Assembly (NCBI RefSeq): GCF_000801955.1
Contig: NZ_JSZO01000028.1
Coordinates: 272,687-336,686, forward strand
Direction: 5' to 3'
Source of the DNA: Ralstonia sp. A12
GTDB lineage: Bacteria; Pseudomonadota; Gammaproteobacteria; Burkholderiales; Burkholderiaceae
Length of the DNA stretch: 64,000 bases
Part shown: positions 1-8,772 of the stretch, in pieces
Layout of the letters: each line of letters opens with the position of its first letter
Position numbering within the stretch: the first letter of the stretch is position 1
Program-made: the position numbers and the translations under genes
Notes under the pieces: model-generated
Told to the model about the DNA's origin: nothing
Seen by the model: only the letters and a program-made list of their open reading frames with translations
The model's database searches: none

Positions 1-1149
1 ATCGTCGACCTGCTGCGCAACGACCTGGGCCGCCTCGCGCGCCCGGGCTCAGTGCGTGTGCCGGCGTTGTTCGAGGTGACGCCGTTTGGCAGCGTGCTGC
101 AGATGACCTCCACCGTGGAAGCGGAGATTCCGCCCGCCACCGGCCTCGCCGATTGCCTGCGTGCGTTGTTCCCGTGTGGCTCGATTACCGGCGCGCCCAA
201 GCGGCGGACAATGGAGATCATCGACGCGCTGGAGCCCGAGCCGCGCGGCCTTTACACCGGCGCCATCGGCTGGATCGACGCACCTGCCGATGACCGCGCG
301 ATGGGCAATGCGTGCTTCTCCGTGGCGATCCGCACGCTGGTGCTGAGCGCGCCCGGCACAGATGGCCTGCGCAGCGGCGAACTCGGCGTCGGCTCGGGCA
401 TCGTGCATGACAGCGTCGCCGATGAGGAGTACGCGGAGTGTCAGCTGAAGGCGCGTTTCATTACCGCGCTCGATCCGGCGCTGTCGCTGTTCGAGACCAT
501 GCGTGCTACGCGTGAGGGCGTGCCGTTGCTGGATCGGCATCTCAACCGATTGGCGCGCTCAGCGGCTGCGTTCGGTTTTCCGTTGGATCAAGCCGCGTTG
601 GCCGATGAAGTCGCGCGCGTGTGTGCGTCACTGGAAGGCGAGGGCGCGTATCGCATGCGCCTGTCGCTCACACCGGATGGTGCCGCCACCGTAACGGCAG
701 CGCCGTTGCCGCCGCTGCATGCAACGTGGGAGGCGCCTGCGCGCTTGGTGGTCGCCACCCAATCGCGCGAAGTTACGCACAGTCTGCCGATGCACAAGAC
801 CACCTTGCGCGCGGGCTATGATGCCGCCTGGCAAGCCGCAGAGCGCGAAGGTGCGTTCGATGCCGTGTTCTTCAATGCCGACGGCACGCTGGCCGAAGGC
901 GGGCGCAGTACTGTGCTGGTCAAACTCGATGGGGCATGGTGGACGCCACCGCTGTCGGCGGGTGTCCTGCCGGGCGTGATGCGCGCCGTGCTGCTGGAAG
1001 ACGCAACACCTTGGTTGGGTGCCCCGCTGCACGAGCGTGCGCTGACCCGCGCCGATGTTGCCCGCGCCGAGGCCGTCGCCGTGTGCAACGCTCTACGCGG
1101 TGTGGTGCCCGCGTATTTCGAGTCGCCCCTGGCCGTCGACGTTCTCTAG
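1..1149 (+). CDS. pabB: Aminodeoxychorismate synthase component I / aminodeoxychorismate lyase fusion (5' end outside window)
   Basis: This is the C-terminal part of a fused PabB-PabC protein; the frame is open from base 1, so the start lies to the left. The first about 155 residues are the end of the chorismate-binding domain: IVDLLRNDLGR at the edge and GSITGAPKRRTMEIID near residue 60 are hallmark motifs. From about base 480 (LSLFETMRA) a class IV PLP lyase domain follows, with the probable PLP lysine in MHKTTLR (codon 796-798). Together the halves convert chorismate to p-aminobenzoate for folate synthesis in the cytoplasm. folK, another folate gene, lies nearby on the other strand. The last 57 bases overlap the 3' end of the convergent ABC ATPase gene. 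Confidence 0.93.
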   Translation: MVDLLRNDLGRLARPGSVRVPALFEVTPFGSVLQMTSTVEAEIPPATGLADCLRALFPCGSITGAPKRRTMEIIDALEPEPRGLYTGAIGWIDAPADDRAMGNACFSVAIRTLVLSAPGTDGLRSGELGVGSGIVHDSVADEEYAECQLKARFITALDPALSLFETMRATREGVPLLDRHLNRLARSAAAFGFPLDQAALADEVARVCASLEGEGAYRMRLSLTPDGAATVTAAPLPPLHATWEAPARLVVATQSREVTHSLPMHKTTLRAGYDAAWQAAEREGAFDAVFFNADGTLAEGGRSTVLVKLDGAWWTPPLSAGVLPGVMRAVLLEDATPWLGAPLHERALTRADVARAEAVAVCNALRGVVPAYFESPLAVDVL

Positions 1150-1800
1150 TTTCCAGCGCGCCACGCCGGGCAGGTTGATGAGTTCGCGGTCGTGGCACAC
1201 CATCAGCAGCGCGCGGCCTTCTGCGGCCAACTCCTGCACCAGTGCAATGACCTGTTCGCGCGCGGTGCCATCCAGGTTTGAAGTCGGTTCATCAAGCAGC
1301 AGCGCATCCGTGCGCAGTGCGCGAGCGCGGGCCAGTGCGAGGCGCTGTGTCTCGCCGCCGGACAGGCGTTCAGGCGGCACATCCACCACGTGCTGCAACC
1401 CGGCCCAACGGATGGCCTCGTCAATGCGTCCAGTCAGTTCGGCGCGCGGCACGCGATGTGCTCCGGTGGTCAGCCCATAGCCGAGATTGGCCCGCACCGA
1501 CGTGCGGAACAGATACGGATGCTGATGCACATAGGTGAGCCGCGCACGCAGATCGGCAGGGTAGGGCGACAGCGGTTGTGGCCCTCGACCACCATCCAGC
1601 AGGTCGACCGTCGCGCCATTGGCCGGCGCGAGCCCCGCCAGCATACGCAGCAGCGTCGTCTTGCCGACCCCATTGGCGCCCGTGATGACAATCGCATTGC
1701 CCGCCGACAGCGCCAGACGCGGAATGTCGAACAGCACACGCGTGCCGTGCTGGCAGCGCAGGCGTTCGAAGACCATCATCGGCTGCGCGGGCGTGTTCAT
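1093..1800 (-). CDS. tupC: ABC transporter ATP-binding protein, tungstate (TupC) type
   Basis: A 235-residue ABC ATPase with Walker A GANGVGKTT (residues 41-49), signature LSGGETQ (146-152) and Walker B ALLLDEP (166-172). I chose the ATG at 1800 because it overlaps the stop of the permease gene as ATGA, which indicates translational coupling; the frame stays open further upstream but would run into the permease. It should energise the permease encoded just upstream. The tungstate assignment rests on the resemblance of the permease to TupB and the short single-domain ATPase. No substrate-binding protein gene is adjacent, so molybdate or another anion is possible. Its 3' end overlaps pabB-pabC by 57 bases. 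Confidence 0.82.
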   Translation of the reverse strand: MNTPAQPMMVFERLRCQHGTRVLFDIPRLALSAGNAIVITGANGVGKTTLLRMLAGLAPANGATVDLLDGGRGPQPLSPYPADLRARLTYVHQHPYLFRTSVRANLGYGLTTGAHRVPRAELTGRIDEAIRWAGLQHVVDVPPERLSGGETQRLALARARALRTDALLLDEPTSNLDGTAREQVIALVQELAAEGRALLMVCHDRELINLPGVARWKLENVDGQGRLEIRGHHTA

Positions 1801-2504
1801 GCGACCTCGCGGCGGTACGTGCCTGCGCCCTGCAACCACGCCAGCACCAGGTTGACGAGCAACGCCAGCGCAATCAGCACGATGCCCAGTGCAATGCCCT
1901 GTGCGAATTCACCCTTGCTGGTTTCCAGCGCAATCGCCGTGGTCATGGTGCGTGTGACGCCTTCGATGTTGCCGCCGACCATCAGTGCAGAGCCCACCTC
2001 TGCGATGACGCGGCCGAAGCCCGCCACCACTGCGGCCATCAAGCCGAAGCGCAGTTCACGAAACACGGTCAGCAACAGGCGCACGCGTCCGGCGCCCAGC
2101 ACGCGTGCCGTTTCGACGAGTCGCGGGTCAGCGCGTTCGAGCGTCGTCAGCGCAAACGCGATGATCACCGGCAGGCCGAGCACCGCCTGCCCGAGAATCA
2201 TCCCGCCTTGCGTGAACAGCAGCCCGAAACCGCCGAGCGGCCCCTGGCGCGAGAGCAGCAGATACAGCAGCAGCCCGATCAGCACCGTCGGAAACGATAG
2301 CGACGCCTGTGCCAATACCACCAGCGCACGACGTCCGGCAAAGCGGTGCATGGCGATGGTGTAAGCGATCAACAGGCCCGGTGGCGCGGCCAGCAGCAGC
2401 CCGGCAATCGCCACCTTCAACGACACCCAGACGATCATCCACAACGCCGCGTCGCCGTTGGCGAGCAGGGCGAACGCGTCGACGGTGGCCGACCAGATTT
2501 CCAT
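1797..2504 (-). CDS. tupB: ABC transporter permease, tungstate (TupB) type
   Basis: A 235-residue inner-membrane protein beginning MEIWSATVDAFALL, with about five to six hydrophobic segments and the permease coupling loop around ETARVLGAGRVRLLLTVF. The family is the CysTW/TupB-type permease that moves tungstate or related oxyanions. The ATG at 2504 is preferred to longer in-frame starts because those would extend into panB, which ends at 2516, 11 bases upstream. It is therefore likely to be transcribed with panB and followed by its ATPase in an ATGA overlap. The periplasmic binding protein (TupA) is not in the window. Confidence 0.82.
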   Translation of the reverse strand: MEIWSATVDAFALLANGDAALWMIVWVSLKVAIAGLLLAAPPGLLIAYTIAMHRFAGRRALVVLAQASLSFPTVLIGLLLYLLLSRQGPLGGFGLLFTQGGMILGQAVLGLPVIIAFALTTLERADPRLVETARVLGAGRVRLLLTVFRELRFGLMAAVVAGFGRVIAEVGSALMVGGNIEGVTRTMTTAIALETSKGEFAQGIALGIVLIALALLVNLVLAWLQGAGTYRREVA

Positions 2505-2515
2505 GCAGGCGCTGC

Positions 2516-3334
2516 TTAGGCGAAGGTGTGTTCCGGGCCCGGGAAGGTGCCGTCCTTGACGGCCGCAACGTAGGCGGCGACCGCGCCATCGATGGTGGTC
2601 TGCCCATCCATGAAGTTGCGCACGAACTTGGGCCGGTGGCCAGGGAACACGCCCAGCATGTCGTGCATGACGAGCACCTGGCCCGAGCATTCCAGCCCGG
2701 CGCCGATGCCAATGGTGGGAATCGCCAGCAGGCGCGTCACCTCGCCGGCCAGCGCGGCGGGAATCGCTTCCATGACGACGAGTTGCGCGCCCGCATCCTG
2801 CACCGCCAGCGCGTCGGCTTTCAGTTGCGCGGCCGCTTCATCGCCACGGCCCTGCACCTTGAAACCACCAAAGGCATGTACCGACTGCGGCGTCAGCCCG
2901 ATGTGCGCACACACCGGAATGCTGCGTTCAACCAGGAACTGGATCGTAGGCGCAAGCCATACCCCGCCTTCCAGTTTCACCATCTGTGCGCCGGCCTGCA
3001 TCACGCGCACGGCGCTGTGGAACGCTTGCTCAGGCGTGCCATACGTGCCGAAGGGCAGGTCCGACACGAGCAGCGCCTTGTCGATGCCGCGCGATACGCA
3101 CTCGGTGTGATAGACGATGTGGTCGAGCGTAACCGGCAGCGTGGTTTTCTGCCCTTGCATCACGTTGCCGAGCGAATCGCCAACGAGCAGCACGTCGGTG
3201 CCGTTGCGGTCCATCAGGGCGGCGAAGCTGGCGTCGTAGGCCGTCAGCATGGCGATGCGATCGCCGGCGGCACGCATGGCCTGCAGCGACGTCACCGTGA
3301 CAGCCTTGCGGTTCGATTCCTGGAGATAGCTCAT
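2516..3334 (-). CDS. panB: 3-methyl-2-oxobutanoate hydroxymethyltransferase
   Basis: PanB, 272 residues, a normal length for the family. It transfers a hydroxymethyl group from 5,10-methylene-tetrahydrofolate to alpha-ketoisovalerate, giving ketopantoate, the first committed step to pantothenate and CoA. Typical motifs are visible: [24 protein letters not shown] (metal-binding Asp), [18 protein letters not shown], and the catalytic region MVVMEAIP followed by IPTIGIGAG. It uses a folate cofactor and sits downstream of folK and the deoxynucleoside kinase on the same strand, with 54 bases to the latter, so one transcript is plausible. Confidence 0.97.
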   Translation of the reverse strand: MSYLQESNRKAVTVTSLQAMRAAGDRIAMLTAYDASFAALMDRNGTDVLLVGDSLGNVMQGQKTTLPVTLDHIVYHTECVSRGIDKALLVSDLPFGTYGTPEQAFHSAVRVMQAGAQMVKLEGGVWLAPTIQFLVERSIPVCAHIGLTPQSVHAFGGFKVQGRGDEAAAQLKADALAVQDAGAQLVVMEAIPAALAGEVTRLLAIPTIGIGAGLECSGQVLVMHDMLGVFPGHRPKFVRNFMDGQTTIDGAVAAYVAAVKDGTFPGPEHTFA

Positions 3335-3388
3335 GGACTGGGATCCAGTTGGTCGTCGCGACCATCCGGCAGACCACGTGTGGGTCTG

Positions 3389-4033
3389 CTACCGGGTCGC
3401 GAGCTTGATGAATTCCTTGGGGCCGCGCATCGCGTCGATGCGGGCGAGCAAGGTGCGGAAATCGTCGTCGTTGCCTGCGGGGTCGAAGGCAGCGGTGTCG
3501 ACGATCAGCGTCGGTGCGGCATCGTAATACAGAAACAGCTCGCCGTATGCGGCACAGATGCGTTCAAGGTAGTCGGCATCGATGCCCGTTTCGTAAGGAA
3601 CGGCGCGCTTGGCAATGCGCGGCAGCAGATCTTCGGCACGCGCCTGCAGGCAGATGACGAGATCGATGCGTTGCTGCGGCAGCGCCAGCGCTTTCGCCAT
3701 GGCGTCGTACAGCGCGAGTTCATCGGCCGGCAGCGTGAGCTGGGCGAAGAGGCGATCGCGCGGCAGGAAGCTGTCGGCCACGATGCGCTCACCCGTGAGC
3801 GTGGCCTTCTGCCATGCGGCGACCCGCTCCGCACGCTGCAGCAGGAAGCGCAACTGCACCGGCAGCGCATAGCGTGCGGGCTCGGCGTAGAAGCGGGCGA
3901 GGAAAGGGTTGTCGGCGGGTGTCTCAAACAGCGTCGTTGCACGCAGGTGGTCGGCCAAGCGTTGGGCCAGCGTGGTCTTGCCCACGCCAATGGGCCCTTC
4001 AACAACGATGCGGCGCAGATGATCAAGTGCCAT
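3389..4033 (-). CDS. Deoxynucleoside kinase family protein
   Basis: A 214-residue P-loop kinase starting MALDHLRRIVVEGPIGVGKTT; the Walker A is at residues 12-21. The layout (P-loop, a Q/R-rich substrate region, VADSFLPRDRLFAQL, and a LID-like CLQARAEDLLPRIAKR segment) is that of the deoxyadenosine/deoxyguanosine kinase group, which phosphorylates deoxynucleosides for salvage. Exact substrate preference cannot be read from sequence. It lies 24 bases downstream of folK and 54 bases upstream of panB, a conserved betaproteobacterial arrangement as I recall it. Confidence 0.87.
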   Translation of the reverse strand: MALDHLRRIVVEGPIGVGKTTLAQRLADHLRATTLFETPADNPFLARFYAEPARYALPVQLRFLLQRAERVAAWQKATLTGERIVADSFLPRDRLFAQLTLPADELALYDAMAKALALPQQRIDLVICLQARAEDLLPRIAKRAVPYETGIDADYLERICAAYGELFLYYDAAPTLIVDTAAFDPAGNDDDFRTLLARIDAMRGPKEFIKLATR

Positions 4034-4057
4034 CAGGCGGTGATGCAGAATTCAGAG

Positions 4058-4573
4058 TTAGGCAGCGGGCTGCTTGGCGCGCATGCATTGGCACATCGTG
4101 GTTTTCTCGATGCGTTGGTCGGCCACGCCTGCCAGCAGGTCGGCCACTGCGCCGATGCCTGGGATCACGAGATCGGGCGCGAGCTCATGCAGCGGCAGCA
4201 GCGTGAAGGCGCGCTGGCCCACGCGTGGGTGCGGCACCATCAGCTCGGGTGAGGTGAGGACATGGTCGCCGTAGAGCAGCAGGTCCAGGTCCAGCGTGCG
4301 CGGCGCGTTGCGGAACGGGCGCTCGCGGCCGAACTGGTCTTCGATGTGATGACAGATGCGGAGCAGTTGCCCCGCCGTGAAATGCGTATCGATGCGCACC
4401 ACGGCGTTGATGTAGTCGTCACCGCTGGCATCGACGGGCGCGCTGCGGTACAGGCTCGATTTGCCGGTGATGGTGATGCCCACCTGCTGCGCAAGGCAGA
4501 CCACGGCGTCTTTCACAGCCTGGCGAGCGTCGCCCAGGTTGGCGCCGATGCCGATGTACGCCACTGTCTTCAC
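4058..4573 (-). CDS. folK: 2-amino-4-hydroxy-6-hydroxymethyldihydropteridine diphosphokinase
   Basis: FolK, 171 residues, the ATP-dependent pyrophosphokinase that activates 6-hydroxymethyl-dihydropterin for dihydropteroate synthesis. It begins TVAYIGIGANLGDARQAV, contains SSLYRSAPVD and ends its core with the family signature RTLDLDLLLYGD, followed by VPHPRVGQRAFTLLPLHELAPD. The ATG at 4573 overlaps the pcnB stop by four bases, so translation is probably coupled. The C-terminal KTTMCQCMRAKQPAA tail is not part of the catalytic fold. Confidence 0.96.
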   Translation of the reverse strand: MKTVAYIGIGANLGDARQAVKDAVVCLAQQVGITITGKSSLYRSAPVDASGDDYINAVVRIDTHFTAGQLLRICHHIEDQFGRERPFRNAPRTLDLDLLLYGDHVLTSPELMVPHPRVGQRAFTLLPLHELAPDLVIPGIGAVADLLAGVADQRIEKTTMCQCMRAKQPAA

Positions 4574-6159
4574 GTTCCCTCCGAACCTTCCGGACTTACG
4601 CGTTCGACTGTATCCGATTTTGCCGGACCGCGTCGGCGGCGACGGCGCTTGGCCGGGCCGGTGGAGTTGCCGCTATTTCCGCCGCCACCGCCGGCCCCGC
4701 CGCTTGGGGCGTGCTTGGCCTGGGTCATGAGGGCATCGCGGGCTTCGCCGTCACCATTCTGGAAGTCGGTCCACCAGTCGGCGAGTTCCTGCGGCAGCTC
4801 GCCCGAGGCGCAGCGCAGGACGAGGAAGTCATACCCCGCGCGGAAACGCGGCGACTCCAGCAGGCGATACGGCATGCGGCCCGAGCGCTTTTCAAAGCGC
4901 GGCTGCATGCTCCAGATTTCCTTCATGTCGGACGTGAAGCGGCGCTGGATGGCAAGCTGCTCGGTCTGACGGTCGAGCACTTCGTCCATGGCGGTGTGCA
5001 GTGCGGGGATCAGCGGCTCGCCGGCGGAGCGGCGGCGGTTCCAGTGCTCGACCACGTGGTGCCACAGCAGCGAGGCAAACAGGAAGCCCGGCGAGACCGG
5101 CTTGCCGGCCTTCACGCGCTCGTCCGTGTTGTCGAGTGCCAACTGCACGAAGCGTTGGCCCATCGGCTGCTCCAGCGCCACGTCCAGCAGCGGCAGCAGA
5201 CCGCGGTGCAGGCCGGCCTTGCGCAGCTCCTGCAGCGATGCCCAGGCGTGGCCCGACATCAGCAGCTTGAGCATCTCGTCGAACAGGCGGGCGGCCGGCA
5301 CGTTGTGGATCAGCGGGCCCAGTTCGGCGATCGGCGCGCGCGTGTCGGGGTCGATATCGAAACCGGTCTTGGCCGCAAAGCGCACCACGCGCAGCATGCG
5401 CACCGGGTCTTCACGGTAACGGGTGTGCGGGTCGCCGATCATGCGCAGCGTGCGGGCGCGCATGTCTTCCATGCCGTGATGGTAGTCATGCACGGTTTCG
5501 TCGGCGGGGTTGTAGTACATCGCGTTGACGGTGAAGTCGCGGCGGGTGGCATCTTCAGCCTGGGTGCCCCAGACGTTGTCGCGCAGCACACGGCCGCTGG
5601 CATCGACAGCGTGCGTGTGGTGGTCCAGATCGGTGCGCTTGACGCGCTTGCCGGCCGGTACCTGTTCGCTTTCCACTGCGTCAACCAGCGCACGGAAGGT
5701 CGAGACTTCAATGATTTCCTGATCGCGCCCGCCGTAGAACGTCACGTGCACGATCTGAAAGCGGCGGCCGATGATGCGCGAGCGGCGGAACAGCGCCTGC
5801 ACTTGCTCGGGCGTGGCGTTGGTGGCCACATCAAAGTCTTTCGGCTTGATGCCCAGCAGCAGGTCGCGCACGGCGCCGCCCACGATGAAGGCATCGTAGC
5901 CCGCTTCCTGCAGCGTAGAGGTGACCTTGACCGCGTTGCGCGAGAGCAGCTTCGGATCGATGCCGTGCTCCTCCACGTTCCACACGCGCGCCTGGCGCGG
6001 CACACCGCCGGTGGACTTGCCACGCGCCTTGGCCGTTTTGGGCGCTTTGGGAGCACGGGCCTTCTTGGCAGGAGGCGTTCCCGGCTCGACGGCCTGGGTG
6101 GTCGATTCGGATTCCGCGGTGGTCTTGCCCAGCAGGCGGTTGATGAGTTTCTTGATCAC
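4570..6159 (-). CDS. pcnB: Poly(A) polymerase I (polynucleotide adenylyltransferase)
   Basis: A 529-residue class II nucleotidyltransferase that adds 3' poly(A) tails which target RNA for decay. A basic, low-complexity N-terminal region (about 55 residues, rich in Lys, Ala and Pro) precedes the catalytic head: FIVGGAVRDLLLGIKPKDFDVATNA carries the GG and DxD motifs. YREDPVRMLRVVRFAAK is the conserved RNA-contact helix. The C-terminus ends in a Gly-rich stretch and a polyarginine patch (KRRRRRRGPAK), probably RNA-binding. The start is GTG at 6159 (GTG ATC AAG AAA). It overlaps folK by four bases. Confidence 0.96.
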   Translation of the reverse strand: MIKKLINRLLGKTTAESESTTQAVEPGTPPAKKARAPKAPKTAKARGKSTGGVPRQARVWNVEEHGIDPKLLSRNAVKVTSTLQEAGYDAFIVGGAVRDLLLGIKPKDFDVATNATPEQVQALFRRSRIIGRRFQIVHVTFYGGRDQEIIEVSTFRALVDAVESEQVPAGKRVKRTDLDHHTHAVDASGRVLRDNVWGTQAEDATRRDFTVNAMYYNPADETVHDYHHGMEDMRARTLRMIGDPHTRYREDPVRMLRVVRFAAKTGFDIDPDTRAPIAELGPLIHNVPAARLFDEMLKLLMSGHAWASLQELRKAGLHRGLLPLLDVALEQPMGQRFVQLALDNTDERVKAGKPVSPGFLFASLLWHHVVEHWNRRRSAGEPLIPALHTAMDEVLDRQTEQLAIQRRFTSDMKEIWSMQPRFEKRSGRMPYRLLESPRFRAGYDFLVLRCASGELPQELADWWTDFQNGDGEARDALMTQAKHAPSGGAGGGGGNSGNSTGPAKRRRRRRGPAKSDTVERVSPEGSEGT

Positions 6160-6171
6160 GCCGCGCTCAGC

Positions 6172-6846
6172 TTAGAAAAGATCCATGATGCGCCAATTGC
6201 GCGAAGCTGCGAGGTGTCGCAGGGTGTCGTCCGGGTTGGTGGCCACGGGGTCGGTTACTTCTTCCAGCAGCGGTACGTCGTTGGCGGAATCGCTGTAGAA
6301 GGTGCTGTGCTCGAAGTCGCCCCAGCCGCGGCCCATGTCGGCCAGCCATTCGTGCACGCGCGTGACCTTGCCCTCGCGAAAGCTCGGTGTGCCGGACACG
6401 TCGCCGGTGAAGGCGCCGTCAGGCGTGCCGTCTGCAGTCGCCGGTTCGGTGGCGATCAAGTGCTTGATGCCGAATGCCTCGGCGATGGGCCGGGTCACGA
6501 AGCTGTTGGTGGCGGTGACCACGCAGCACAGGTCGCCGGCGTCCAGATGCTTGTAGACCAGCGCCTGGGCTTGCGGGGTGATCCTCGGGCGGATCACGTC
6601 GTGCATGAACTCCGCGTGCCACTGGGCCAGCGTGTCGCGCGAGTGCGCTGCCAGCGGCGCCAGCGCAAAGCGCAGGAAGGCGTGGACGTCCAGCGTGCCG
6701 GCTTTGTAGTCGGCATAGAACTGGTCGTTCTTGCGCTGGTATTCAGCTTCATCCACCACGCCGCGGCGGACGAGGAAACGCCCCCACTCGTGGTCGCTGT
6801 CGGTGGGGATGAGGGTGTGATCGAGGTCGAAGAGGGCCAGATTCAT
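6172..6846 (-). CDS. HAD-IB family hydrolase (phosphoserine-phosphatase-like)
   Basis: A 224-residue HAD phosphatase. Motif I is FDLDHTLI (residues 6-13, nucleophile Asp and general acid Asp), motif II is a Thr in CVVTATNSF, and motif III is DSANDVPLLE near the end. The sequence resembles the SerB-like HAD-IB group found next to pcnB in Burkholderiales. The physiological substrate is not deducible; phosphoserine is only one possibility. It ends 12 bases upstream of pcnB, so the two are likely co-transcribed. Confidence 0.9.
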   Translation of the reverse strand: MNLALFDLDHTLIPTDSDHEWGRFLVRRGVVDEAEYQRKNDQFYADYKAGTLDVHAFLRFALAPLAAHSRDTLAQWHAEFMHDVIRPRITPQAQALVYKHLDAGDLCCVVTATNSFVTRPIAEAFGIKHLIATEPATADGTPDGAFTGDVSGTPSFREGKVTRVHEWLADMGRGWGDFEHSTFYSDSANDVPLLEEVTDPVATNPDDTLRHLAASRNWRIMDLF

Positions 6847-6866
6847 GGGGCGCGATTTTACCCGAA

Positions 6867-6878
6867 GGTTACGTAACC
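6867..6878. promoter_or_regulatory. 12-bp perfect palindrome between hda and the HAD gene
   Basis: GGTTACGTAACC is perfectly self-complementary and lies in the 52-base gap just upstream of the HAD hydrolase start at 6846. It could be an operator, but the stretch is short and such palindromes occur by chance, so no regulator is proposed. Confidence 0.25.
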
Positions 6879-6898
6879 AGCCGCGCAGGCCCCTGGAT

Positions 6899-7600
6899 TC
6901 ACTTCATCAGCGCGAGCATGTCGCGCACAAGCGGCAGGGTGACAGCGCGCTTGCGGGCGAGCGAATAGGTGTCGAGGGCGTCCAGCAGGGCCATCAGGCT
7001 TGGCATGTCGCGGTAGGAGTGCGTGACAAGCCACTGGGGTACGTCGGCCGAGAGCTGCATGCCGCGCTCGCGGGCTGCCTGGCGCAGGGCTTCGACCTTG
7101 TCGGCGTCGGACAACGGGCGCAGCCAGTACACAAGGCCCCAGCCCAGGCGGGTGCGCAGGTCTTCACGCAGCGGCATCGACATGGGGGCCGCAGCCCCTG
7201 CGATGGCGATGGCGGCATGCGGGTGCGCGCGCACTTCATTGACGAGGTTGAACACGGCAATCTGCGCCCATTCGTCCAGGTGCTCGGCGTCGTCGATGGT
7301 CCAGACAGTGACGTCCGGGTCAAAGTCGTAGGCTTCGGCCGGTGCGTCGGGCTCAAGCGTGCGGACTTCGTAGCCGCCGGCCTCTGCCTGGGCGCAGATG
7401 GCCTGCAGCAGATGGCTGCGGCCGCTGCCTTCTTCGCCCCACAGGTAGACGAGGCGGTCGGTGGCGGTGCCGTCCACCACCTGCGGAACCAGGGCGCGCA
7501 GGCGCAGCAACGCCTCTTCGTTGCCTGCGGCGACGAAGTTGTCGAAGGTCGGGGCGGGTGGCGCGCCGAGTTCGAGCGGTAGCTGTTCTGGTTGGGCCAT
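6899..7600 (-). CDS. hda: DnaA regulatory inactivator Hda
   Basis: A 233-residue AAA+ protein homologous to the ATPase domain of DnaA. It starts MAQPEQLPLELGAPPAPTFD, where the QLPLEL element is the clamp-binding motif by which Hda attaches to the DNA polymerase sliding clamp. The P-loop is GEEGSGRSHLLQAI, a typical degenerate Hda/DnaA Walker A, and the Walker B region reads VWTIDDAEHLD. Hda stimulates hydrolysis of DnaA-bound ATP after replication starts. It heads the minus-strand run toward pcnB. Confidence 0.94.
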   Translation of the reverse strand: MAQPEQLPLELGAPPAPTFDNFVAAGNEEALLRLRALVPQVVDGTATDRLVYLWGEEGSGRSHLLQAICAQAEAGGYEVRTLEPDAPAEAYDFDPDVTVWTIDDAEHLDEWAQIAVFNLVNEVRAHPHAAIAIAGAAAPMSMPLREDLRTRLGWGLVYWLRPLSDADKVEALRQAARERGMQLSADVPQWLVTHSYRDMPSLMALLDALDTYSLARKRAVTLPLVRDMLALMK

Positions 7601-7635
7601 GAGGCGTGAAACAGGCGGTAAGGCAGCGGGTGAAG

Positions 7636-8706
7636 TTATTCGCGGTAGAGCCTGCTGCTGAGATAAAGCTGCCGGATCTGCCGCAAACCAACCAGTAGTA
7701 CAGCACTGATCGGCAGGGCCAGCAGGATACCGAAAAATCCGAACAATTGGCCAAAAGCCAGCAAGGCGAGGATCACGGCCAGCGGGTGCAGGCCGATGCG
7801 CTCGCCTACCAGGCGTGGTGTCAGATAGAAGCCTTCCAGCACTTGGCCGATGCCGTAGACCACCGCCACCGCCAGCAAACCGTACAGGTTGCCGAACTGC
7901 AACAGTGCGGAAAGGATCGCCAGCGTCAGGCCGATACCGAAGCCGATGTACGGGATGAACACCGCCAGGCCCGTGAAGATGCCAACCGGCAGCGCCACAT
8001 CAAAGCCCGCCAGTGCCAGGCCGGTGGAGTAGTACACCGCCAGCACCAGCATCACGATGATCTGCCCGCGCAGGTATTGGGAGAGCAGGCCGTCGGTCTC
8101 GCTGGCCAGCTCGCGCGTCTTGGCCAGCCAACGGCGCGGCACAGCCGTTTCCAGGCGGCGCATCAGCATGTTCCAGTCCATCAGCAGATAGAACATGACG
8201 ATGGGCACCAGGAAGAAGATGCCCAGCACCTGGATGGCCGCCGAGCCCGACACACGCAGATAGCCCAGCGCCGTGGACATCACGTCTTCCGGGCTGGAGG
8301 CGAGTTGCTCGGTCAACAGCTTGCGCAGGCCAGGAAAGTCAAAGCGGACTTGCACGCCCATCTCCGCCAGCTTGGGCGAGACGGCGGCATTGATCTTGCC
8401 CAGCATGCCGGGCAGTTGTTCGCGGATGGCCGGAATCTCCTTCTGCAGCACCGCCAGCACCAGCAGCGTGAGCGCCACGCCCACCACCGTCAGCAACAGG
8501 ATCATCAGGAACACGCTCAGCACGCGTGGCACGCGATGGCGTTGCAGCCATTCCACGCCGGGGTGCAGGATGTACGACAGGATGAACGCAAAGACGAAGG
8601 GCGTGAGCGTCGGCGCCAGCACCTTGAGCAGGGCCAGGAAGACGATCGCCACGGCTACCCAGGCGAGCGTGCGCTTGGTCTCCTGCGACAGCAAGGGGGC
8701 GTTCAT
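7636..8706 (-). CDS. AI-2E family (PerM-type) membrane transporter
   Basis: A 356-residue integral membrane protein from the ATG at 8706 (MNAPLLSQETKR). It has the family pattern: two hydrophobic segments at the start, a long soluble loop (about residues 90-140), then a run of about five to six helices ending with FGQLFGFFGILLALPISAVL, a conserved family motif. Members are annotated as AI-2 exporters or Na+/H+ antiporters; substrate cannot be told here. The purM, PerM-like, hda order is typical of betaproteobacteria. The gene is divergent from purM. Confidence 0.9.
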   Translation of the reverse strand: MNAPLLSQETKRTLAWVAVAIVFLALLKVLAPTLTPFVFAFILSYILHPGVEWLQRHRVPRVLSVFLMILLLTVVGVALTLLVLAVLQKEIPAIREQLPGMLGKINAAVSPKLAEMGVQVRFDFPGLRKLLTEQLASSPEDVMSTALGYLRVSGSAAIQVLGIFFLVPIVMFYLLMDWNMLMRRLETAVPRRWLAKTRELASETDGLLSQYLRGQIIVMLVLAVYYSTGLALAGFDVALPVGIFTGLAVFIPYIGFGIGLTLAILSALLQFGNLYGLLAVAVVYGIGQVLEGFYLTPRLVGERIGLHPLAVILALLAFGQLFGFFGILLALPISAVLLVGLRQIRQLYLSSRLYRE

Positions 8707-8772
8707 GGGCGACGACGGTTCCTGAAGTGGGTGGGCTGAGCCGAAAAGCAGCCATCGGGAGGGCCGCATCCG

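Noticed and set aside
4711..6876. A 721-codon open frame on the plus strand opposite pcnB and the HAD gene
   Set aside because: It is the antisense of strong genes with clear motifs; its translation is His/Arg/Gly-rich without any family pattern, as usual for high-GC shadow frames. The same holds for long frames opposite panB (2309-4252), mutL (16324-18096), the acylase (31030-32436) and the ABC operon (54751-56262).
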